A stretch of 64,000 bases of DNA. It comes from Polyangiaceae bacterium. Lineage in GTDB: Bacteria; Myxococcota_A; Polyangia; Polyangiales; Polyangiaceae. Position 1 is the first letter of the stretch; every line of letters starts with the position of its first letter. The stretch lies in NCBI GenBank assembly GCA_016715885.1, contig JADJXL010000028.1, positions 1 to 64,000 on the forward strand. Reading direction: 5' to 3'. Below are positions 33,210 to 40,714 of this stretch, in pieces. The position numbers and the translations under genes are program-made. A model generated the notes under the pieces. It searched no databases. It worked only from the letters and a program-made list of their open reading frames with translations, and was not told where the DNA came from.

Positions 33210-36200
33210 ATGTCGGATCCGACGCCCAGCATCGACCCTATCGACCTGCCATCAGCACGCCCAACGCGCCGCACCATCCCTTCGTCGCTTTCCAAACGTT
33301 ACGAAGATATAGAATTCATCGGCGAAGGCGGCATGGGCACTGTCTACCGCGCGGTCGATCCAAAACTCGGTCGAACCGTTGCACTGAAGCTGCTCAAAGC
33401 GGCCGATGCGGAGATGCGAGACCGTTTCGTCGGCGAAGCGCGTTCACAAGCGCGCATTCAGCACGAGCACATTTGCCGCATTTACGAGGCGGGCGAGGTG
33501 GACGGCGAGCCGTACATTTCGATGCAATTCATCGATGGGGAGCCTTTGTCTGTCGTGCGAAATCGCCTCACCGTCGAGCAATGCGTGCACGTGATGAAGG
33601 AAGTCGCGCTCGCGGTGCACGAAGCGCATCGCATCGGGATCATTCATAGGGACATCAAACCGGCCAACATCCTCGTCGAAGAGCGCGAAGACGGCACGAA
33701 AAAGCCGTGGGTCATGGATTTCGGCTTGGCGCGCGAAGTCGATGCGAAAGGACAAACTCAAACGGGGGCCGTGGTTGGAACCGTCGCGTACATGCCGCCC
33801 GAGCAAGCGCGAGGCGACGTTCGAGCGATGGATCGCCGCAGCGACGTGTATGCGCTCGGGGCGACGCTGTACGACGTCATCGCCGGACGCCCTCCGTTTG
33901 TCGCGGAACATCCGTGGAAACTGCTCATGATGGTCGGTTACGACGACGCGCCTACCATCACGAAAGTGCAGAAAGACGTCCCGGAGGACCTCGAGACCAT
34001 CATCATGAAGTGTCTCGAGCGCGAGCCTTCGAGGCGTTACGATTCGGCCAGGGCGCTCGCGGAGGACTTGCAAAGGTTCCTCGATGGCGAGCCCATTTTG
34101 GGAAAACGCGCATCGGTTGGGTACGTGCTGTTCAAGAAGGCGCGGAAAAACAAATTATTGACGACGTTGCTCGTGGTGCTCACGGCGAGCTCGTTGACGT
34201 TCACGGGCGTATGGGTGCGAGCTCAGCGGCAGGCTGCCGTGCGAGAAACATTCGCTCGGGAGCTTGGCGAAAGCGTCAAAGAAATGGAGTTATTTTTACG
34301 AGCCGCGTACGAATTGCCGATGCACGACGTCGAACGCGAACGGGACGTGGTGCGGGGAAGACTGCGCGAAATCGAAGAGCGGATGAGTTTGGCGGGAGAT
34401 GTTGGCGAAGGGCCCGGGTATTATGCGATTGGTCGAGGGCACTTGGCATTGGGTGATCCTGATTCGGCGCAAAAACACCTGCGGCTCGCGATTGCGGCGG
34501 GATATTCGACGCCCGATGTCGAATATGCGCTCGGTCGAGCCTACGGTGAGCTTTTTCATCGAGCGCTCGCGGAGACGAAGCGCATTGCGAATGAAGAAGA
34601 ACGCAAAAAGAAGGTGGCCGAGCTGGAAACATCGTTGCGTGATCCGGCGCTTTTGCATTTGCGCGCGGCAAGGGGCGCGCGGCTCGAATCGCCACTGTAT
34701 GCCGAGGGGCTTGTGGCGCTTTACGAAGGGAAAAACGAAGAAGCCATCGAGAAAGCGCGGGCCGCATTCGAAAAGGCGCCTTGGATGTACGAGCCTAAGA
34801 AGCTCGAAGCAGACGCGCTTTTTGCCGAGGGGAGCAAATACCGGCACGACGCGGCATTCGATTACGACAAGATGAAGAAGTATTTCGATCCTGCGGCGGA
34901 AGCGTACAAATTGGCAGGTGAGATGGGGAGCAGCGATCCGGAGGTCCATCGAGCGGAATGCGAGCTGTGGGAGAAAATGGCGTTCGCTGAATTGAGTCAA
35001 GGTGGCCCCCCCTGGAAGGCAATCGATTTTGCCAATGCAGCATGTACGCGAGCCGTTCAATCGAGCTCCCGGGATGGGCGAGCGATCTTGCAGCGAGCAT
35101 TGGCGCTGGCCGTGCGCAGTCATGCGTTCGGCCGCAACGACAAGGGAGAGGCATCCACGGCGGCCATCAAAGAAGCCGTCGAGGCGGCGGAGAGTGCATT
35201 ACGTGCGAATCCCGGACACGTCATGGCACTCTATGCCCATGCGGCGGTATTGCTCGAACGCGCAAGACTCGCGCTGGGCCGGGGCGAAGAGGCCCCCATC
35301 GACGATGTCATCCGCGAATACCAAGGTGTCCTCGAAAAAGACCCGCAATTCACCTGGGCACACCACGAGCTCGGCGAAGCATTCATGCACGCGGCCCAGT
35401 TGGATCGACGCCGTGGAAAAGACATGCGCGATCCCATCAAACGAGCGCTCGAAGAATTCGGTCGAGCCGAAGCGCAAGATCCCAATTTTTCGCTCGCCAT
35501 CTTCGCATCGATTGATGCCCTGACCAAACTCGTCGACAATGCTCTCGACATTGGCAAAGCCGCCGACGAACACGTAAAGAACCTGCTCGAAGCATTAAAA
35601 CGCATCGAGCGGCGTAAGACGAGCGATCCATGGCGAACGGCCTACTGGAGCGCTCGAGCTTATCGCACGATTGGCATGCATGAATTGTATCTCGACCGCG
35701 ACCCTTCGTCGTTCATACAATCGGCACTCGACGCTATTCGAAAATTTGCGGGGGACGCACCCAAAGACGCCTTTTTTCTCACGGAAATCGCTAGATGCCA
35801 TTGGGCAAGAGCAACCCACGCCCTGCACCAGAACCTCGATGCGACAGCCCATATCGATGAGGCTCGTCGAGCCGCGCTGGCCGTCGTCGCCGCGCGTGGA
35901 AGCATGACGCTCGCGACCCAAATTCTCCTTGCGCGCATCGAGCTCGAAAGCCTGTGGAGCACGTTACCGTTGAAATTGAAAAGTGGCGCCCGTCATGAGG
36001 CCGTCCTTCAATACGTGCGGCCTTTGGTCGATGCGAAAAGCGAGGAATCGGCACCGTACGAAATCATGGCCGAGGTGTATGCATTACGCGCTGCCACGGA
36101 GAATGATCCCGAGCACAACATTGCAATAGGCCTTCGAATGACATCCGAGGCTCTCGCCAAGAGCCCGGACCTCGCACAGATTTTTGCCATCAAAGGGCTC

Positions 36201-36359
36201 CTTCATCTCGCTCGAGCGCATCGCGCGAAAACGTCAACCGCGGCCGCCGAAGCCTCAGCACGAGCAACCACCGCATTCGAAGACGCCGCTCGCCGCAACC
36301 CCATCATGTCAGCACAATATGCATATCGACGAAAAGCCTTGCAGCGGGAACTTCGTTAA
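33210..36359 (+). CDS. Membrane Ser/Thr protein kinase with C-terminal TPR domain
   Basis: 1049 residues from ATG 33210 (a longer in-frame ATG at 33153 is less likely). PknB-type kinase at about 31-295: P-loop GEGGMGTVYR (38-47), Lys60 in VALKLL, catalytic HRDIKPANIL (146-155), DFGLARE (170-176), PPE in place of APE (196-198) and DVYALGATLYDVIAGRPPF. All catalytic residues are present. A single membrane segment follows (about 315-336, LLTTLLVVLTASSLTFTGVWV). The remaining 700 residues are helical with TPR-like pairs (PGYYAIGRGHLALGDPDSA, AEGLVALYEGKNEEAIEKA and others), placed outside the cytoplasm by the predicted topology. It is likely a surface-sensing receptor kinase of a kind abundant in myxobacteria. 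Confidence 0.93.
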   Translation: MSDPTPSIDPIDLPSARPTRRTIPSSLSKRYEDIEFIGEGGMGTVYRAVDPKLGRTVALKLLKAADAEMRDRFVGEARSQARIQHEHICRIYEAGEVDGEPYISMQFIDGEPLSVVRNRLTVEQCVHVMKEVALAVHEAHRIGIIHRDIKPANILVEEREDGTKKPWVMDFGLAREVDAKGQTQTGAVVGTVAYMPPEQARGDVRAMDRRSDVYALGATLYDVIAGRPPFVAEHPWKLLMMVGYDDAPTITKVQKDVPEDLETIIMKCLEREPSRRYDSARALAEDLQRFLDGEPILGKRASVGYVLFKKARKNKLLTTLLVVLTASSLTFTGVWVRAQRQAAVRETFARELGESVKEMELFLRAAYELPMHDVERERDVVRGRLREIEERMSLAGDVGEGPGYYAIGRGHLALGDPDSAQKHLRLAIAAGYSTPDVEYALGRAYGELFHRALAETKRIANEEERKKKVAELETSLRDPALLHLRAARGARLESPLYAEGLVALYEGKNEEAIEKARAAFEKAPWMYEPKKLEADALFAEGSKYRHDAAFDYDKMKKYFDPAAEAYKLAGEMGSSDPEVHRAECELWEKMAFAELSQGGPPWKAIDFANAACTRAVQSSSRDGRAILQRALALAVRSHAFGRNDKGEASTAAIKEAVEAAESALRANPGHVMALYAHAAVLLERARLALGRGEEAPIDDVIREYQGVLEKDPQFTWAHHELGEAFMHAAQLDRRRGKDMRDPIKRALEEFGRAEAQDPNFSLAIFASIDALTKLVDNALDIGKAADEHVKNLLEALKRIERRKTSDPWRTAYWSARAYRTIGMHELYLDRDPSSFIQSALDAIRKFAGDAPKDAFFLTEIARCHWARATHALHQNLDATAHIDEARRAALAVVAARGSMTLATQILLARIELESLWSTLPLKLKSGARHEAVLQYVRPLVDAKSEESAPYEIMAEVYALRAATENDPEHNIAIGLRMTSEALAKSPDLAQIFAIKGLLHLARAHRAKTSTAAAEASARATTAFEDAARRNPIMSAQYAYRRKALQRELR

Positions 36360-36425
36360 ACGTCGACACCTGGAACGAAATGCGTCAGACTCTTTGGTGT
36401 AACACAAATAACTCCCTGATCGGGT

Positions 36426-36440
36426 TGGCACGATACCTGC
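36426..36440 (+). promoter_or_regulatory. Candidate sigma-54 (-24/-12) promoter
   Basis: TGGCACGATACCTGC matches the sigma-54 consensus TGGCACG-N4-TTGC with one mismatch (C for T before TGC) and the exact GG-to-GC spacing. The -12 GC is at 36439-36440 and the ATG of the lipoprotein at 36476, leaving room for a short leader with GGAGG at 36466-36470. Confidence 0.6.
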
Positions 36441-36475
36441 GATATCACTTATCGAAGCCCTTTACGGAGGTCCCC

Positions 36476-37345
36476 ATGCTTGCACAACGAATGGTCTCGT
36501 GTCTCGTGGTTACGATCGGTTTGATCGCGGTTGGGTGCGCAACGGAGCCCACCGGCAATCCGGTCGACGGGGAACTCCTTTCCGTACCGCTCGATACGAT
36601 GGCTCCAGGCGATCCACAAGACGATCCCCCTGGGAGCAAGAACGGCTTTCTGCCCGCATGTTTTTGGGATCCCAACGTGATCGAAGGCCTGCGCAAATAC
36701 GCCGTCGGAGCCATCTGGACGAGCCCCAGCAACGCAACCTACGGCACGTTGCCGGCCAACAGCACAATGGACCTGGTCCCGCTGGCATGCCGCGCCGAAG
36801 CGCTCAAGTACCTCGCGAGATGCGCCATGCCCAAAGATACCTTCGTCTACGATACGCTCACGGGCGATCGATATTGGGGCTGGCTGAATTTGTCGACGCC
36901 GTGGCTCACGGGCGCATTGCCAACCGACGACCAGTGGTGGGTCACGGCGTGTATGCTCCAGCACCTGAATGGATACCACGTGGAAGTGCCCCTTCTGCTG
37001 GACGGCGCACGAACGGAGCTGTATTCACCGTCTGCAAGTCACCCGGAATTCGTCTACCGAGATTCTCGCTTGTGGGGGAACCTCTTCGATACGTCGACCG
37101 ATTTCGTCGCTTATGCGTGTTACGAAGATGACCTGAACGACGCATGCACGGAATTTACGGTCGTTGATACGCGAATCTGCGACTCGGACCCGACCCTCGA
37201 ATGCAACCTGAACATCCTCGGGCCATGCAGCGACGTGTGCACGCCCGTAAAGAGCGGTTACCAATGCCCTGATAGCGGCATGAAGCACGTCGGCTCGCGC
37301 CTGAAAGATTTCTCCTCCATGTACGGCACGGTGTGCGGTCCATGA
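36476..37345 (+). CDS. Lipoprotein of unknown function, probably sigma-54 controlled
   Basis: 289 residues from ATG 36476 with a strong GGAGG. Signal MLAQRMVSCLVVTIGLIAVGC gives lipobox AVGC (Cys21). A short Pro/Asp-rich linker precedes a globular, Cys-containing domain; noticeable segments are PACFWDPNVIEGLRKYAVGAIW and LACRAEALKYLARCAMPK, and a Cys cluster near the end (CDSDPTLECNLNILGPCSDVC). Similar proteins appear in other myxobacteria but I know of no tested function. The candidate -24/-12 promoter just upstream suggests regulation by one of the enhancer-binding proteins in the genome, for example those at 22384 or 38557; no direct evidence ties them. Confidence 0.82.
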   Translation: MLAQRMVSCLVVTIGLIAVGCATEPTGNPVDGELLSVPLDTMAPGDPQDDPPGSKNGFLPACFWDPNVIEGLRKYAVGAIWTSPSNATYGTLPANSTMDLVPLACRAEALKYLARCAMPKDTFVYDTLTGDRYWGWLNLSTPWLTGALPTDDQWWVTACMLQHLNGYHVEVPLLLDGARTELYSPSASHPEFVYRDSRLWGNLFDTSTDFVAYACYEDDLNDACTEFTVVDTRICDSDPTLECNLNILGPCSDVCTPVKSGYQCPDSGMKHVGSRLKDFSSMYGTVCGP

Positions 37346-37460
37346 CGTAACAAAACGTACCGCGTCTAGTAATGGCGCGAGATGTGTGTTGTCGAAAGGC
37401 GCATTCCCTGCGTTCCTACGGGACGCGGCTCGCGTTCCGAAAGGACGCGGCTCGCCCTCG

Positions 37461-37480
37461 AAAAGTGGCTGGCACCTTTT
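37461..37480. repeat. Dispersed 20-bp repeat, copy 2
   Basis: Identical to 22329-22348. It sits between convergent genes (lipoprotein stop 37345, kinase stop 37502). Just before it, GGACGCGGCTCGC is repeated directly (37421-37433 and 37443-37455). Confidence 0.6.
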
Positions 37481-37501
37481 CGGTGGCACGAGCGACACAC
37501 G

Positions 37502-38551
37502 TCAGCGTCCGAGCAGCCGCCGCCACCACGGCGCTTTTGCATCCACCACCGTTTCCGCCGTCGCCATCGCTTTTTCCGTCACGGTATCGGCCGAACGCCC
37601 CGCCTGCCCACCTTTGGCTCCGCTCGCCTTTTCAGCTTCGGTCATACCAACGAGCATCTCCGCGCGAATGTCCGACGCGCCCGCCATGACCGCCTCGAGT
37701 GCCCCGAAGAGCTCCGCACCATGGGCATATCGAGCATCCCGATCCGATTGCATTGCTTTTTCGACGATTCCGATGACCGCCGGACGCACCCAGGGAGCCT
37801 CTTGCGATAGCGGTGGAGGCGGCTGCGTCATGATGGCTCGCAATATCTGCATGAACGACTTCAGATTCGCATACGGGGGCGCCCCTGCGAGCATCGCGTA
37901 AAGCGTCACGCCCATTGAATACACGTCGGCTCGAGCGTCCACGTGCTTGGCACCATCGAATTGCTCGGGCGCCATGTAAAGCGGCGTTCCCAGCATCTCC
38001 CCACTCGACGTCATCGAATTCAAAGGCGCCGTCATTCCCGGCACACCGTCTTTCGATTGGCGAATTTTTGCTATGCCAAAATCGAGCAATTTGACGATGA
38101 CGTCACCATTTTCATTGCGAGAAAGAAAAATGTTCTCCGGTTTGATGTCCCGATGCACCACGCCCGCCGCATGCGCCGCCGCGAGCCCCGCACACGCCTG
38201 CGTCGCAATACGCAGCGCAACCGTCGGCTCCAGAGCGCCCACGCGATCGAGCAGCGAACGCAGGTCCTCCCCCTCGAGCAGCTCCATCACCTGAAAGACG
38301 ACGTCTTTTTCCGGCTCCCGTGCGCATTCGAAGACAGCCGTCACGTGGGGCGAATCGAGCGTCCCGGCAATGCGAGCTTCTTGCTCGAATCGGAGCAAAT
38401 TCGGATCGTCTTCGGCAAACGATTGCCCATGCATCCACTTGACCGCAACTCGACGCCCCGAACTCACCTCGCGCGCCTCGTACACCATCCCCATGCCACC
38501 CTTGCCGATGACTCGAACAATCTCGTATTTGTCGAGTAGCAGGCTGACCAT
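37502..38551 (-). CDS. Ser/Thr protein kinase
   Basis: 349 residues from ATG 38551. Complete PknB-type kinase: P-loop GKGGMGMVYEA (16-26), Lys38 in VAVKWM, HRDIKPENIF (133-142), DFGIAK (157-162), APEQ (194-197) and ADVYSMGVTLYAMLAGAPPY. The last 70 residues are polar with Ala-rich and basic sequence (KAPWWRRLLGR) and no membrane segment, so it is likely cytoplasmic. The start lies 5 bases after the stop of the sigma-54 activator gene (38557-40284), so the two are an operon. It is plausible that the kinase phosphorylates the activator or that both act in one pathway, as known for kinase-enhancer-binding protein pairs in Myxococcus; the link here is inferred from arrangement. Confidence 0.93.
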   Translation of the reverse strand: MVSLLLDKYEIVRVIGKGGMGMVYEAREVSSGRRVAVKWMHGQSFAEDDPNLLRFEQEARIAGTLDSPHVTAVFECAREPEKDVVFQVMELLEGEDLRSLLDRVGALEPTVALRIATQACAGLAAAHAAGVVHRDIKPENIFLSRNENGDVIVKLLDFGIAKIRQSKDGVPGMTAPLNSMTSSGEMLGTPLYMAPEQFDGAKHVDARADVYSMGVTLYAMLAGAPPYANLKSFMQILRAIMTQPPPPLSQEAPWVRPAVIGIVEKAMQSDRDARYAHGAELFGALEAVMAGASDIRAEMLVGMTEAEKASGAKGGQAGRSADTVTEKAMATAETVVDAKAPWWRRLLGR

Positions 38552-38556
38552 GGCCG

Positions 38557-40284
38557 CTAACCGTCCTCGTCCAAAAGCCTCGTGAACAGCTTTTTGCCCT
38601 CGTCGCCCACGGCTTTGCAAAGCGCATCGACTCGCTCGACTTCGCGGCGGAGCATCTTGTGGTGATTTCGATTTTGCACTTGTTGTCCCTTGCCAAGCAT
38701 TCGGAAAGCATGTTCGCGGCTTCCCGTGCGTTCCACCGCCGTGCCCACGATGAATCCGCGCAAAGCTTCGCCATGATCCAAATCGAGGCACCCGCCCCGT
38801 TCTTCGAGCCGCTCCGCTTCCTCGACGAATGCCACCGCCGCAGCTTGCATGCAATCGACGAGCGATCGTTTACCGCCTCCCGACTCGTAACTCAGCGCCC
38901 GAAGGAAATGCCGCTCCTCGAGGACGATTTCATGCGCGCCCGGCGGATGATTCATCAGACCGAGCGCATAGGCGCGCCGAACGACATTGTCGAGTTGCCG
39001 CAGATTTCCAGGCCAAGTCCGCTCGGAGAGGACGCGATCGACGCCCGCCGCAATACGCACTTGCCCGTCCGGAATGGATTCTCGATGTCGCCTCAGCGTC
39101 ATGAAATGAGCCCATTCGGCAATTTCGTCGCGCCGCTCGTCGAGTGACGGCATTTTCACGGGCAACACATTGATTCGATAATAAAGATCCTCGCGAAATT
39201 GCCCTTGCCGTACCAATTCGAACAAATTGGCATTGCTGCCGACGATGAACCGCACATCGGCACGCTGTTCGCGTCCCGCATCCCCGAGCGTTCGATATTT
39301 TCGGGATTCGAGTAATTGCAAAAGCCCTGCTTGGGCTTTGAGCGAAAGTTTGTCGATTTCATCAATGAAAAGCGTCCCGCCCATCGCGCGAGCGATCGCG
39401 CCCGGAGCATCGCGCACGGCGCCCGTGAAAGCCCCTTTGCGCCATCCGCAGAGCTCGGCCATTTGCAGGTCTTCCGGCACCGTGATCAGGTCGAGAACTT
39501 CGAACGGCCCGCTTCGCCGTCCCGATTGCGCATGACACCATTGCGCGAGCCGCGATTTGCCCGCGCCCGTGGGCCCACCAATGAGCAGCGTCTCCTCTTG
39601 CTGTGCAAATACGCGTAACATTTCGACAATCGGCGCCATGACCGGACCCACGACGGGCAGAAGATCGTCCGTGGGACACGTCGACACGGGCCGCAGCGGC
39701 AAACCCACCAAATACGGCGCGGCAATGTCGACGAGCATTTGCACGTCCTCGCACACGGGCAACGTGATGAATTCGTCTCCGACGGCGATAGGACAACCCA
39801 TCTCCACGGTCGCCATTCCTTCGATGGCTCCCCGCATCGATCGAATGGGAATGGCAATCATATGCGTCGCGTCGCGATTCGTCAGTCGCTGCACGGTTTC
39901 GGAGCTGGAAAACCCGCCCTCCGCCACGACTTCGAGCGTTCCGTCCGAAAACGTGCAAACGCGACCAATCGGCACATCGATGGCCACGGGACGAACACGC
40001 TGCACGACCCAGCGCCATGCACTCGCGCTCGGCAAGTGCATCGATGCGGTTTGCCCCGCCTTGGGCGAAGATTCATCGACGACGACGAGCCGCTGATATC
40101 CGTCGGCCGGGCGCAAATGCACCATTCCCCGCAAGACTCGACCAAGTTTTGCAAACGGGCTTGCTCTCAGCGCGGCGTTCGCCGACCCGAGCGCTTCCTG
40201 CAAGATGACCGACGCTGCATCTTCGAGGTATTTCGAGTCGCGAAGCCGCGCGATGAACTCTTGCAGTCGCTTGTGTTCCACCAT
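38557..40284 (-). CDS. Sigma-54 AAA+ activator with GAF-like sensor and no clear Fis domain
   Basis: 575 residues from ATG 40284 (a longer start at 40326 is less likely). Residues about 50-195 form a GAF-like sensor. The AAA+ domain has GGPTGAGKS (236-244), GAFTGAVRDA (284-293), GGTLFIDEI (302-310) and FREDLYYRINVLP (363-375), so the sigma-54 contact loop is intact. WPGNLRQLDNVV (424-435) closes it. The C-terminus (about 470-575) is helical with GFIVGTAVERTGSREHAFRML followed by a basic segment. It has a faint helix-turn-helix look but not the standard Fis pattern. The protein is therefore an atypical enhancer-binding protein; co-transcription with a Ser/Thr kinase suggests control by phosphorylation. 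Confidence 0.9.
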   Translation of the reverse strand: MVEHKRLQEFIARLRDSKYLEDAASVILQEALGSANAALRASPFAKLGRVLRGMVHLRPADGYQRLVVVDESSPKAGQTASMHLPSASAWRWVVQRVRPVAIDVPIGRVCTFSDGTLEVVAEGGFSSSETVQRLTNRDATHMIAIPIRSMRGAIEGMATVEMGCPIAVGDEFITLPVCEDVQMLVDIAAPYLVGLPLRPVSTCPTDDLLPVVGPVMAPIVEMLRVFAQQEETLLIGGPTGAGKSRLAQWCHAQSGRRSGPFEVLDLITVPEDLQMAELCGWRKGAFTGAVRDAPGAIARAMGGTLFIDEIDKLSLKAQAGLLQLLESRKYRTLGDAGREQRADVRFIVGSNANLFELVRQGQFREDLYYRINVLPVKMPSLDERRDEIAEWAHFMTLRRHRESIPDGQVRIAAGVDRVLSERTWPGNLRQLDNVVRRAYALGLMNHPPGAHEIVLEERHFLRALSYESGGGKRSLVDCMQAAAVAFVEEAERLEERGGCLDLDHGEALRGFIVGTAVERTGSREHAFRMLGKGQQVQNRNHHKMLRREVERVDALCKAVGDEGKKLFTRLLDEDG

Positions 40285-40509
40285 AGATTTCGTCGGCCAT
40301 CGTTGGATCGTCAGCGCAGCGAGCATTCACCGCGTGAACGGCTCACGGCCTGTGAGACTCTCACTCCTCTCGGCATTTTTCAAGAAGGATCCATCGCGAC
40401 GGGCCGCGGCCCCGTAACACTTTCGACGAACCCACCAAGGCGTAGTTTTTCGACGTGCGCTTTGCTATGGTTGCGCTGCTGCGCCGCAGATAGCGGCGGA
40501 GGAGGACGT

Positions 40510-40614
40510 ATGGCCAAGGGACAAGAGAAGCCCGGAAAGAACAACAAGCCCAAGCTCTCCACCAAAGAAAAGCAAGAGAAGAAGAAGGAGAAGCAAGCCT
40601 CCAAGGGCAAGTGA
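40510..40614 (+). CDS. Lysine-rich microprotein, 34 residues
   Basis: A short frame starting ATG 40510 with GGAGGA a few bases before it: MAKGQEKPGKNNKPKL then STKEKQEKKKEKQASKGK and a stop. About 40 percent of residues are lysine, with no hydrophobic part, so it should be soluble, disordered and strongly basic, perhaps an RNA- or DNA-binding accessory. A GC-rich hairpin terminator follows at 40630-40669, giving a compact single-gene unit with strong ribosome binding site. I cannot name a family. It lies between the divergent activator operon (left) and the convergent GT-C-like gene (right). Confidence 0.7.
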   Translation: MAKGQEKPGKNNKPKLSTKEKQEKKKEKQASKGK

Positions 40615-40629
40615 ACGCCTCCACTCTCC

Positions 40630-40669
40630 ACAGCCTGCCGGGCTGCCAAGTCGCAGTCCGGCAGGCTGT
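40630..40669 (+). terminator. Hairpin terminator after the lysine-rich microprotein gene
   Basis: ACAGCCTGCCGG pairs exactly with CCGGCAGGCTGT around a 16-base loop, 15 bases beyond the stop codon. The 12-bp GC-rich stem is followed by AAGAGGGAAAA rather than a U-tract on this strand. Confidence 0.7.
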
Positions 40670-40714
40670 CAAGAGGGAAAACGCACGACCGGCAGCGCCA
40701 ACGCAGCGCCCTCC

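Noticed and set aside
39739..40509. Extending the lysine-rich microprotein upstream in frame
   Set aside because: The upstream frame is antisense to the sigma-54 activator gene and the strong ribosome binding site is directly before ATG 40510.
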